DNA of 64,000 bases from Ectocarpus siliculosus (taxonomy: Eukaryota; Sar; Phaeophyceae; Ectocarpales; Ectocarpaceae), in contig FN649749.1 of the NCBI GenBank assembly GCA_000310025.1, positions 1,300,894-1,364,893 of the forward strand, read 5' to 3'. Made by a program: the position numbers and the translations under genes. Below, piece after piece: positions 10,101 to 18,728 of this stretch; the stretch's first letter is position 1; each line of letters begins with the position of its first letter. The notes beneath the pieces are model-generated. The model searched no databases. It was not told the origin of the DNA and saw nothing but the letters and a program-made list of their open reading frames with translations.

Positions 10101-10368
10101 GCTCGTCATCCTTCGGCACCACCAGCGCCTCGTTTTGGCTGCAAGTTTTGTGGAGTCGGTTGCAGACTTGACGACGACATTGCTTCGACTTTTTGGATGC
10201 TGGTACACCTGATGTGGCCCCGGTACACGTGTCTCCATTAACGTCGCTCTCTGGATCGCCTTCTACAGCACCCGCGTCACCCACGGACCCTGCTCGCTCA
10301 TCCGATTCCTCTTCCAAACACCCAGCGCAGCGTAGCTTCGGTGACAGACAACCAGCAGAAATAGTCAT
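7135..10368 (-). CDS. Large tyrosine-recombinase-like protein 2 (1,077 aa)
   Basis: A 3.2-kb intronless frame. The catalytic set is complete: R633 in AALRSQDGLGQI, H777-I-I-R780 followed by TNHATAVAMYCVRNGL, H812 in ARHGEGMRIKSY, and nucleophile Y821. His-to-Tyr spacing is nine residues, as in classical integrases. The N-terminal 600 residues contain a Cys pair (CAGC) near residue 15-18 and acidic and basic stretches but no domain I recognise. The last ~250 residues are Lys/Glu-rich and end GIVWKHYDWDTGETKDMV. The arrangement after HxxR is clearly of the same type as in protein 1, but the rest shows little obvious similarity, so the two are probably distant. The start is uncertain: the preceding gene ends only 44 bp upstream, and an in-frame splice joining the two is possible (donor at 10469, acceptor CCGAAG just before 10335). 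Confidence 0.7.
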   Translation of the reverse strand: MTISAGCLSPKLRCAGCLEEESDERAGSVGDAGAVEGDPESDVNGDTCTGATSGVPASKKSKQCRRQVCNRLHKTCSQNEALVVPKDDEQAERIFANYNEANEHERKLTASKKTINEVRNLTYLDITRASTCLDKGLPVGEDIWRKLEKEDYGLYGITTRREEVSGTKVTSANNKGEVVVARRVKGYNTFTIEWSDSRKKNSEYKTGDVLRDRDDGQGVVSLGEATRRIERFLRSARCMADVQFHEFITNNVKVHDAKSTRPLSQDKSDDIINGRKHAWEETEAACAVDMLLPNEIDLLKSGEDPDLLGEMKAPKSCFAFMGLDDYARIGQFGLIKSNEDFNSKHLPFLNHFVRGAQASFRLGRPISLASSMVFMSVNELPLGYTTTSNTDANKVCFNPGNVKEYSLQMRAVLAGARVKDFDGKGIASTTCQWFTRYPLYRLLDLSRIDGGSVCPSTEHSNSVSPTLRHRDAYNVASMLSSHRVADLEVFTIIDQRYLTVSREKRSAKAVVENDNEKVGFGTKWSKGRTHLVGSQKCIDGYHLLEELVFNNGIKPIMDKLPAATVDMCNDVLEMDAMQIGKHKTEDHFCPPKHQVQIESVVDSLIAQKVTRLDVSLFSRALYLADAVLTAALRSQDGLGQIARDFHRITRKDVHGNEVALSRCLLPRYFKNKKSLENSPYGVVVNHTKHEKCVGPYAVMVVILRKMMRRLLKIEMEKKVLQIHAAGGNTEGIGDLYALTEHLGPFDENGILYNEVKLRDLFRWIGKRAMGIPRFGTHIIRTNHATAVAMYCVRNGLPQDHQTVKDLFALARHGEGMRIKSYSQVKADTPDAGSIKTTLMGTVSSLESLEKDFNGVEHLESRLGDLVLNDIGDVGCPGVLAFEGKPGESPCEPSVVGSELSKRPAVAEMDDDEKALAKKVRMKRLENMLKKEDEEAARLKCGDPVGAGKNACGKGTGLSDVSGENKIQIRSRLIGEMNSLILKLSRDNKTGKVSRGTALYNLKNSKNIKVAYGAEVQRLLYSKKNDEHRALCDAFFEEFKQNTGGKVKPGAKAEAFRKREGIVWKHYDWDTGETKDMV

Positions 10369-10412
10369 GCCGAATACAACAATCGTCAGTTCATAGGTTT
10401 AAATGGTGTATA

Positions 10413-13301
10413 TCATGAGTTGTCGTGATGACACTGTTTGAAATGAATATACCAACCGCATAATCTCACCTCATTTCCGAGTGATGCAAGCTGATCTCGA
10501 TCAAAAAGCTCGCCACATCCCACACAGGGCGCGTCATCATCGTCCTCTTCGTGATCATACTGAAGCCTCTCCTCCTTTTCCCTCCTCTGCCTCTCTTCCT
10601 GCTTCTTCTTCCTCTTCTCGTTTTTCAATTTGGCTTTCAGCTCCTCTTTCGTCCAAGTTCCAGCGGCAACGCCAGCCCTCCAGTGAGCCTCTTGTTTTGA
10701 CATCTTTCTACCTCCTCTGCGCCGCAGTGTCCTTCCTCCAGCCTCCTCTTCAGAGCTTTCATCTGACGAAGAACTCTGTGAGAAACAACACAAACGGTGG
10801 GCACACGGCCTCAAGTTGGTGTCTTCGTTTCATCAGGTTATTTGCACAAAATGGTATGAACAATTAGATCCCACGACCTTTGTTTTGCTCACCTGGGTTT
10901 CCTCCTCCTCCGGGAGCTGCTGCTCACCACCCACGTCCATGGCTTCCGGTGGTGACGCCTGAGCCTCCTCCTCCTCCTCCTCCGGGAGCTGCTGCTCACC
11001 TCCCACACCCATGACTCCCGGTGGTGACGCCTGAGCCTCCTCCTCCGGGAGCTGCTGCTGCTCACCACCCACGTCCATTGCTTCCGGTGATGACGCCTGG
11101 GCCTCTTCCTCCACCGGGAGCTGCTGCTGCTCACCACCCACGTCCATTGCTTCCGGTGGTGACGCCTGGGCCTCTTCCTCCACCGGGAGCTGCTGCTGCT
11201 CACCACCCACGTCCATTGCTTCCGGTGGTGACGCCTGGGCCTCTTGCACCACCGGGAGCTGCTGTTCACCACCCACGTCCATGGCTTCCGATGGTGACAC
11301 CCGGGCCTCCTCCTCCACCGGGAGCTGCTGCTGCTCACCACCCACGTCCATTGCTTCCGGTTGATGCTTCTCCGGCGAACGCTGCTCACCATTCACACAC
11401 ATGGCTCCCGATGGTTCCTCCGCAACCGGTTCCGCCTCTCCGTTCGCTTCCCTCTGCGCTTTTGCCAGCATGTGCTTAATTTCTGGCTCGTACTGCTGCC
11501 TTTCTTCCGCACTCCGCCGCTGCCACATTAGGCTAATTGCCCTGTCGAGGTCTTGCTGTGTCCACGGGGACAATCCCCTGTATCTAGCTACAACATAACC
11601 CTCCACCTTGTCCTTCCAGTACGCTTGAGAATTCCTCACATGGCTAGCTCCCGACTTCCCCCCGTCTAGGTCACGCTTTTTTCGGTCCCTAGGAGTACGC
11701 CCTCCTCCTCGCACAAAGCCTGCTCCACTTGGGGGCTCGAGTCGACGTCCATGTCCACACCCACGCTTGCATTGGACTCGGCCATTCCTCGCAGGACAAC
11801 GTTTCAGGTACTTCCTCCCAGCTCTCCCTCGGATGGAGCTGGGTTGAGCTGTGCGCCGACCAGCCACCCGGCGACCAGCCCGGTTGCGGGTTTTCGGGTG
11901 CGCGTCTGCCGTCGCACCGTCCGGCTCCATCCTCTCGTAAGTCTCATCGACCTCTTCTCCCTCGTCCACACCCACCTCCACCCGGTCTGCCTCACGCGTC
12001 TCATCGGCCTCTTCTCCGTTCTCCGACCCGTCATCCTCCTCCTCGTCGCAAAGTACGATGAACTGGTTGCCGGTCGCAAAGCGAAGTAGGTTCGATTCCT
12101 GCGTTAGACGATAAGAAAACCGACGGGGTATGGATCGATGAGACATGAACGCAGACGTCTTGCTACCTTCCATACCGCTTGACTGACACTTTGAAATCAC
12201 ACCCTACCAGGACGTACCTCGTCATTGTGCGCGTTGACCTTGCCCCCGCTCCCGCCCACGACGTGCCACCCGTCTCCCTCGGTCTGCTCCACACGAGGCT
12301 CCTCCGCGTCCGCACCCGCCGCGACCTCCGGGGCGCTCTCGGTCTGCTCCACACGAGGCTCATCCGCTTCCACACCCGCCGCGACCTCCGGGGCGCTCTC
12401 GGTCTGCTCCGCGTCAGGCTCCTCCGCGTCTGCACCCGCCGCGACCTCCGGGGCGCTCTCGGTCTGCTCCACACGAGGCTCATCCGCGTTCCTTTCGGTC
12501 TGCGCAAGATGGGGACACGAAAGAAAAGAAAAAAGTGTGTTTAGTTGTTTCATGCTCCGTGTCTAAATAGTACACACAATCTCCCTACCGAACAAACACG
12601 CGCTACACACGCAAAAGTTAGACAACGCAAAGGCTAGATAACCAGTTGTCTCCCGGACTCACCATTTGCGGATGAGGTTCCTCACGAATGAGAGCCTTGA
12701 AGTGTCCGAACCCGTCGTACATAGCCAGATGGACATCCCCTTCCAAAGTTAAGCCCTTGTAGTCACACGGCACCAGAAGCCCATCTCCATCCGGCCTAAC
12801 GACTCTGAACCCGTTCAATCCGAAATACTCGGCAAGGAGATCCATTGCGAGGGTGTCCAAGAAACCTCGGGCTGCGAGCATCACCATTCTCCACATGCCT
12901 TTCGTCTCGATCTCGTGGTCAGGATTTTCCACCACATCGTCAAACGGTGCAGATTCCTCGCCGTCTCCAAGATGAGTGATACGTCCCTCGGACATGTGGA
13001 CGATGATGCCGCGGAGACACTGCACGTATCCCCTCATCTCGCTCGTGACCTCACCACAGACGGCCGCGAAAACAAACGAGTACGGGTCCCCATTGGAGAT
13101 CATGTAGAGGGCAATAAGGGTCAGAACCGCGCACATGCCTCCACCGGCGACGTCCAAGGATCTGTACGTCGCCCCATCGGGTGTGTGGTACACCCGTCCC
13201 TCCTCCGCGGTCACCGCTGCACCGATCCCATTGTTCTTCCCCTTTTTTGCATTTTGCCTCTCGCAGAATAGCTTCCAGTTCGTCGTCATCGTCTTGCACA
13301 T
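10413..13301 (-). CDS. OTU-like domain protein with coding repeats and C-terminal zinc finger
   Basis: Four exons, all phase 0: 13301-12663, 12499-12218, 12098-10893, 10775-10413. Exon 1 resembles an OTU cysteine protease: candidate Cys57 in DVAGGGMCAVLTL and His200 in GFGHFKALI about 140 residues later. The usual Asp of the DGxC motif is Gly here, so activity is doubtful. Exon 2 is four 20-residue units (EQTESAPEVAAG core). Exon 3 has a basic region, a short folded-looking segment (YWKDKVEGYVVARYRGLSPW), and seven or eight ~23-residue units (EAMDVGGEQQQLP core). Exon 4 has a Lys/Glu-rich helix and ends in a zinc-finger-like CVGCGELF...LCGWYIHFKQC. OTU domains and such fingers are common in large transposons and giant viruses. 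The start at 13301 is tentative, since another frame just upstream also looks coding. It may be spliced to recombinase 2. Confidence 0.55.
10893..11372 (-). repeat. Coding minisatellite, ~63-75-bp units
   Basis: Seven clear units and one degenerate unit in exon 3 of the OTU-like gene, each encoding EAMDVGGEQQ(Q)LP followed by a variable acidic run and QASP. Length differences are whole codons, so the frame is conserved across all units. This indicates selection for an open frame or very recent expansion. Confidence 0.85.
12255..12499 (-). repeat. Coding minisatellite, 60-bp units
   Basis: Four 20-residue units in exon 2 of the OTU-like gene, alternating A-D-E-P-R-V and A-E-E-P-D-A starts before the constant EQTESAPEVAAG. 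The units are nearly identical at the DNA level. This array is distinct from the one in exon 3. Confidence 0.85.
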
Positions 13302-13729
13302 GTTTCACCTTCCAAGTTTCATGTTTACGACGCGTGGTAGAGTGGGAGGGAAGGGTGGGTTCCCGAAAGGATGTGAAGATTTGCACACATGATCGAGGTG
13401 TATGTATTACGGGTTCGATATAAAGTTGTTTTCGTGCTTGCAGGTCCGGCACGAGGCCAAAAACACTAGTACGGGGTGGCGTCTTCTGTTGTAGGGTAAG
13501 GGGAGTGTGTTATGGGTGGGATGGTGTTGAGTATTTAAGTGTAATTGGCCATGTGTTTGAGGTTTGATCTGAGGTTCGATTTCAGGTTCGATTCGACCCT
13601 GAGAATCGAACCTGAGAATACAAGAAGTGCTCGAAAACGCCATCCAGGCGCCGAAACCCCGTCTATTTATGTGCTAGATGTTTGGAGGGGTCATTACTAG
13701 GGTTTAGTGTGTAAACCGTGCTTTTTTAT
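13302..13729. other. Intergenic between OTU-like gene and zinc-finger gene, with a perfect small hairpin
   Basis: About 430 bp. CAGGTTCGATT (13583-13593) and AATCGAACCTG (13604-13614) form a perfect 11-bp stem with a 10-base loop, and GGTTCGAT recurs just upstream. The GGTTCGA core resembles a tRNA B box, but no tRNA fold surrounds it. Otherwise only overlapping short frames are seen. The region may contain the true 5' end or a leader exon of the OTU-like gene. Confidence 0.5.
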
Positions 13730-15367
13730 TTATGCTTTGCATAAGTACGGGACTGTGAGAGGGAATCGTGCAAAACCCCTTATACCTCTGACACGCAGTT
13801 GAGTGACGAAGTGGTTCTTCCGTGACCCACCATGCGCAATATGGTAAGATACGCCGACCAAGGAATATGCAGCCCCCATGAACATAGTCGGCGATGGCGA
13901 CATGGGCCGACCATGCAGCCCTTGGAATACCTCAGTAGAACGGAATAACACCCTGTTAGGTGCTGTGTGCACAGTCCATGGTAGCAAAGTCCAATTGCAC
14001 AGTGTCTGGCTTAGGCCAGCTGCACAGAAGGGGCACAGGGATGTCCCCGGAATGGACAGATCCGAAGCCTGGCCAGAGGAGAAAAATCCCTGTACCTTTT
14101 CATGAAAAGTGGTGGAGGCGCCGTTTGGGATGGTGATAACGGTGGCGTTCCTCAGCGCCGCCGACTGATCGGGCGTAATCTCGAGGTTGGAGTGATTGCC
14201 CAGTGGACATGAATTGCCGTATCGCCAATCAAGCCCAAATTCTCGACGAGTCCGAACGACCCGTTTTTGACGATCGTTGAAGTTGTCTGGCCATATGGGT
14301 GACCCTTCCTGTGGGCAACGAGCCGCAATTGCCTCGAAGACGCTAGCGACGTCTCCCATCTGAGAGCCTACCCCGGGCAGAGACGAATTGGAAAATATGG
14401 CTTGACGCGCTTGTCGCGCTTCAAGCTGAGGTGTGGACGGCAGATGCAGGCGTGAAGAAGGGAAGTAAAGCGTTCGGCAAGTAGGCACGTGGAAAGCGTC
14501 AGGCAAGAAGGATTGTTGTAGGGATTTATCTTACCCTTCGGGTGTGGCATACGGAAGTACGGCGCGTCGTACCCGATCAGGTCCTTGCAAAAAAAGCAAG
14601 TAAAGGGCTTGGAGAAGCGCTTGGTCTTGCGCTCGTCGTCGTCCGGCTTGGACGAAGACAGGGAGATGGACTCTTGGCAGTCAGTGCAACTGCATTATTC
14701 CGAAGCAAACAGAAAGAAGGGAAGGGAGCGAAAGGCCAGAGGAAAAATGGTTGACGCTCATAAGAATATATATACGAAAATGAGTGGAGGGCAACGGGGT
14801 GCACCGGTGACTGGCTGTGCTTCATTGTCGTGTCTCATGCAAAAATGAGTGGAGAGGGGGGCGTTTAATTTGTGGCTGCTTCCTGCATGCATGGACTTAT
14901 TATTGGTGTGTGGAAACAAACAAACGCCGTCGGGCCGTGCGCATGTGATTCTCGTTGTTGGCGCATGGTTTTTGTAGGGATAAAATAAAATCACCAACGG
15001 CTATTGGGGCGTATTACATCTTCAATAAACTGTACAATACATCGAACACATCGAATAGACAATAGTCAGGCATGTCAAAATGCGCAAAGTGCGCAAATGG
15101 TAACCAGCAACAGCAGCAGCACACGGCAACGGCGGCCGCCAACAGACAGCAACAGAACGCCCCGCTGGGTTCGTGGCTGCGTACAAGGTCTCACCTCGTC
15201 CCCCACTGCCTGACTCCAGGCGTCTCAAAGGTAGTGCCGCGGCAGTACAGGCATGTTTGGGTTGCGGCCTCTTCGGGGGTGAGCTTTGGCATGACGCGAG
15301 GAATCTGGGCCACTTCCTCCTCGAAGTCGCCCCACATTTCGGCGATCTGCTGCGCTTCCGACGACAT
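13730..15367 (-). CDS. Cys-rich zinc-finger protein with weak ubiquitin-protease-like C-terminus
   Basis: Three exons predicted by phase: 15367-15195, 14689-14535, 14418-13730, giving about 338 aa. The splice from exon 1 to 2 joins CLYCRGTTF to CTDC, and FTCFFCKDLIGYDAPYF follows, so two or three Cys pairs form a zinc-binding module. The C-terminal part has SLPGVGSQMGDVASVFEAI, a CPFC pair, then YSLVGVSYHIAHGG followed by NHFVTQL. That order (a Q-x-x-D-helix, a zinc pair, and a Y-x-L...H...H-F strand) recalls ubiquitin-specific proteases of mobile elements, but I do not see a convincing catalytic Cys box. It sits upstream of the OTU-like gene on the same strand and may belong to the same element. 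The intron 2 acceptor (TTGAAG) is non-consensus, so that junction is the least certain. Confidence 0.45.
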
Positions 15368-15532
15368 AATGTGTGAAGAATCCGGGCTTCTAACGGAGGA
15401 TGAGAGGGAGTGTAGAGGGAGAGGAAGTGACCGATGTGGGGGCGAGCGCGGAGTTCGCCCAGGGGGCCACGCGGCTAGGCAAACGATCCGTGACGAAAAG
15501 ATCTGTGACCCATATTGCATGTGCCTTCGAAC

Positions 15533-15671
15533 GCCGTTCCTCCTCACCGCGCACAACCCCTATAGTCTGTTCCACTCGTCCCTTATACACACGGTAGGCA
15601 CACCGTTCCTCCTCACCGCGCACAACCCCTATACTCTGTTCCACTATGTCTGCCCCTTGTACACACGGTAG
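15533..15671 (+). repeat. ~68-bp direct duplication
   Basis: The phrase CGTTCCTCCTCACCGCGCAC followed by AACCCCTATA and ending TACACACGGTAGGCAC occurs twice in tandem (15533-15602 and 15603-15673 approximately). It lies just upstream of the zinc-finger gene's first exon. No coding role is seen. Confidence 0.7.
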
Positions 15672-15815
15672 GCACTCTGTCTGTCTCCCTTTAACACGGT
15701 ACGTACTGCTTTCGCCTACCACACTCTATCTAGTCCTCTCGTCCGCATCATTAACAACAAACAATCAATGCAACTTGCCGCACAACAAGAGCCATCCCTG
15801 CCTACCACTCTCGTC

Positions 15816-16712
15816 CTCTCGTCCGCACATCAACAACAACAATAAAACGGGCAAGGGGTCCGCCTCTTATACAAAAATATCTATAAAAAGAGGACCCTCA
15901 CGAAAAGCTGTACAAACAAGCAAAAAGCAGCTGCTGCTGCTGTAAGCTGCTGCTGCTGCCGTATGCACCATTTTTCAGCACGCACGAACAAGAGTTGAGT
16001 CTGCCTGTCTGTGCCTGCGTCGGCGTGAGTAGGGGTGGGTGTGAGGTATCGATAGAGTAACGATAGTTTTTTTTTTTGTTTTGGACACTACGAAACCATC
16101 TCCATCATCTGATCTCCATCATAGAAAAGAGTCTGAGACAGATTAGCAATGGATTAATCATAGCGTCACCTGTATTTTCAATGTGGTACGCGTATGCGAA
16201 AAAAAAGAAGACGACTCTATAAAAGGAGGACCCCGAACTAATAATAATCTGGTCGTTCCAATGAGATCCTTTTGTCGAAACTGGTTTTCGCCCCACAGCG
16301 AGAGATAAGCTGCTCAAACGACTGTGAGAGGTCTTGAAATCGTCTCAGCTACCCAGAACTGCTGGTAGTTCTCGGAGGTTTGCAGTGTGGGCTGAGATCG
16401 GCAGTCCTCTGTCTCGTCCGCACATCAACAACAACAATAAAACGGGCAAGGGGTCCGCCTCTTATACAAAAGTATCTATAAAAAGAGGACCCTCAACGAC
16501 AAGTGAACCAATCTGGTCGTTCCGAAGTGACGATCTGGTCGTTCCGATGTGACGATGTAACGCAGATCTTCTTGTCGACGGAGGCACTGGTTATCGACCC
16601 ACAGCAAACGATAGCTGCTCAAACGACTGTGAGAGGTCTTGAAATCGTCTCAGCTACCCAGAACTGCTGGTAGTTCTCGGAGGTTCGCAGTGTGGGCTGA
16701 GATCGGCATTTT
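15816..16712 (+). repeat. Tandem-type repeat with TATAAAAAGAGGACCC boxes
   Basis: Two ~84-bp blocks (15816-15900 and 16411-16495) share CTCGTCCGCACATCAACAAC and TCTATAAAAAGAGGACCCTC. A third weaker TATAAAAGGAGGACCCC lies at 16218. Another pair of ~95-bp blocks (16309-16403 and 16614-16708) shares CTGCTCAAACGACTGTGAGA and GCTGAGATCGGCA. The pattern indicates an incompletely duplicated ~300-bp unit carrying a TATA-like box on the plus strand. It could be remains of a retroelement promoter, but no coding sequence follows. Confidence 0.6.
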
Positions 16713-18728
16713 CGACCCGGTCGGGCAAGGGGTCCGCTATGCTACTGAAAACTCCACAGACGGAAAAAAAAGACTTTTGATCGACTGAGACCCAAGCTAG
16801 AGCTTGGGAATTCGAGAGCTTGGTCTAAGGGACCAGGGCAGTTCAGGACGTTGTCGGGTTCGCTGTTTTAGAAGGGACCACTACATCGCGGGCATACGCG
16901 AAGCTGTCACATCTGGTCCGCTCAACGCGACTTGAAGAGCGAAGTCATTCTCCCGTGTTGCCGTTGCCACCAGCTTGGGTAAGGTAGGTGATACCTCCCT
17001 TCCCGCCCCTGCGGCGCGCGGTAGGTGACGGGCTGCAAAGTTTGGCGCGCGAACGTTTGTCGGTACAGCAGCAGCTCTTGAGACTACCACAAGGCTCATT
17101 TAAAAGTAGACACAGCAGCGATGGCTCTCAGGTCGCTTAGGTTCGACATCCCAGTTCATTCGCCGCTACTACAACACTCAAACCCTAAACGTAAGGTTTG
17201 AGATTCTAGGCTGGACCACCGGTCGGGTGGGCCAACGATAACTCCCGCAGAGGTGACACCCGTTCGAACACGTCGTTTTATTTCCACCGCCAGGCAGTGA
17301 CTGGTTATCATGACAGAGCATGTATACCAACATCGTAAGACACGCAAGGCCGCACAGCATAAGTTGGCAAGACGCAACGTACGCTGGAGCGGGGCGGCCC
17401 ATCACGGACAGCACCAAAGGGTTTCCCTCCCCAACACGAGCGCACGGAAGCAGGGCCTCGAACGGCGACAAAGACGGGAGGGTGCACAAGGAGCGAGTTG
17501 GCCGCCATCCAAAGCGCGAAGATCGCGACCATCTCGACTAGTCTACATGGTGCTATCAGAGGCGCCCGTCCCGCGACCGTTCTTGATATGTGTCGGCAAA
17601 TCAGTGGAGAAGACATTTCAGGCCAACGGAGTAGTACAGGCCAAGTGTTGCGTACAGCACCGAAGTTCGAATGCGTACGGGTGGAGCGGTTTTTTATCGA
17701 AATTGCCAGCCTTCGTTCGGTAAACACGTCATCCAGGCCATCTACTGTAGAAATTATGTTTTCGAGCTGGGGCAAGCGGAACGAGTCTGTGGTTTAGGAA
17801 GTGCTCTCGAGAAGGATTCAAAAACGCTACATATTATAGTCCTTTTGATCTGACGGTGGCTGCTGTGCTTGCTTGTAAAGACGCAATACAACGCGTGAGC
17901 GGGTGAGGTGCTGCTGCAGCGTTTTACAGGTGTGCGCCTTGACCGTTCAGAGAAAAAAAACAAAACAGACATACTGCAAGATGAGCACCACGCGCAGCGC
18001 GACTGTTCTTCGGGCTGACCTGGCCGAGAAAAAAAAAACAGGCAAGACTTTTATCATAAATCGCAAGCGGTGTCGAGACACCTCCCGAACGGTAGTGATA
18101 ATTTCGGCAGAATTCGGAGTGACACCTTTAAACCACAGTTCCAAACACATTCCCCAAACAAAACGATGGTCGCTGCGGCGATCGGCGATCCCAAATTAAT
18201 GTTGCTCACCCCACGAGAACTGAAAAAAAGGCCAAAACACACCAAACAGCCGCCGCTTGTTTCATTCCCGTGCTACAGGGCCTTCGATTTCACGAACAGG
18301 CTTCAACCATGAAATGGTGCTGTACCCTCGGCAGTTTCAGCTTCATCGCACGATGCCGAAAGCCGCAAGATGTTTTTCTAGAGCCCAGAGAGGCACGCGA
18401 GCGACTAAAAAACGAAGAACGACGCAGCCAGCACGATATGAGCTCGACACCACAAAAAAAGCTGAACGGCACCCAGGCGCGCGCTATACTCACACGAGCC
18501 TTAGGCGGCAGAGCAGCACGCATCTCTGCAGCACACAGAAAATGGGTGTTTGTCAGTCGACATATGCTACACGCAGACAGTCAGCCCAGCGGTCGATTTT
18601 TCGCGAGGATGGGTCCTCCGACTCACACAAGCCGTCGAACCAAAACTTCACGGTCACAGTCAGACCCGTGTCGTGACCGAACCGCGTGTCAACATGCAGG
18701 AGCACAAGGCCACTAGATAATGATGCAC
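16713..18728. other. No gene recognised
   Basis: About 2 kb between the TATA-containing repeats and the 3' end of the TIC22 gene. Overlapping short frames on both strands show no family resemblance and no phase-consistent exon chain. The stretch near 17940-18040 is A-rich in short runs. The right end presumably holds the TIC22 3' untranslated region. Confidence 0.5.

Noticed and set aside
13583-13614. Possible tRNA gene from the GGTTCGATTC sequence
   Set aside because: No acceptor, D or anticodon arms can be drawn around it. It is only a short hairpin.
10413-15367. Idea that the OTU-like and zinc-finger/protease-like genes are one gene
   Set aside because: The upstream gene has a stop at 13730 in its last exon and no in-frame donor before it that joins the OTU exon. 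The spacer holds alternative frames only.
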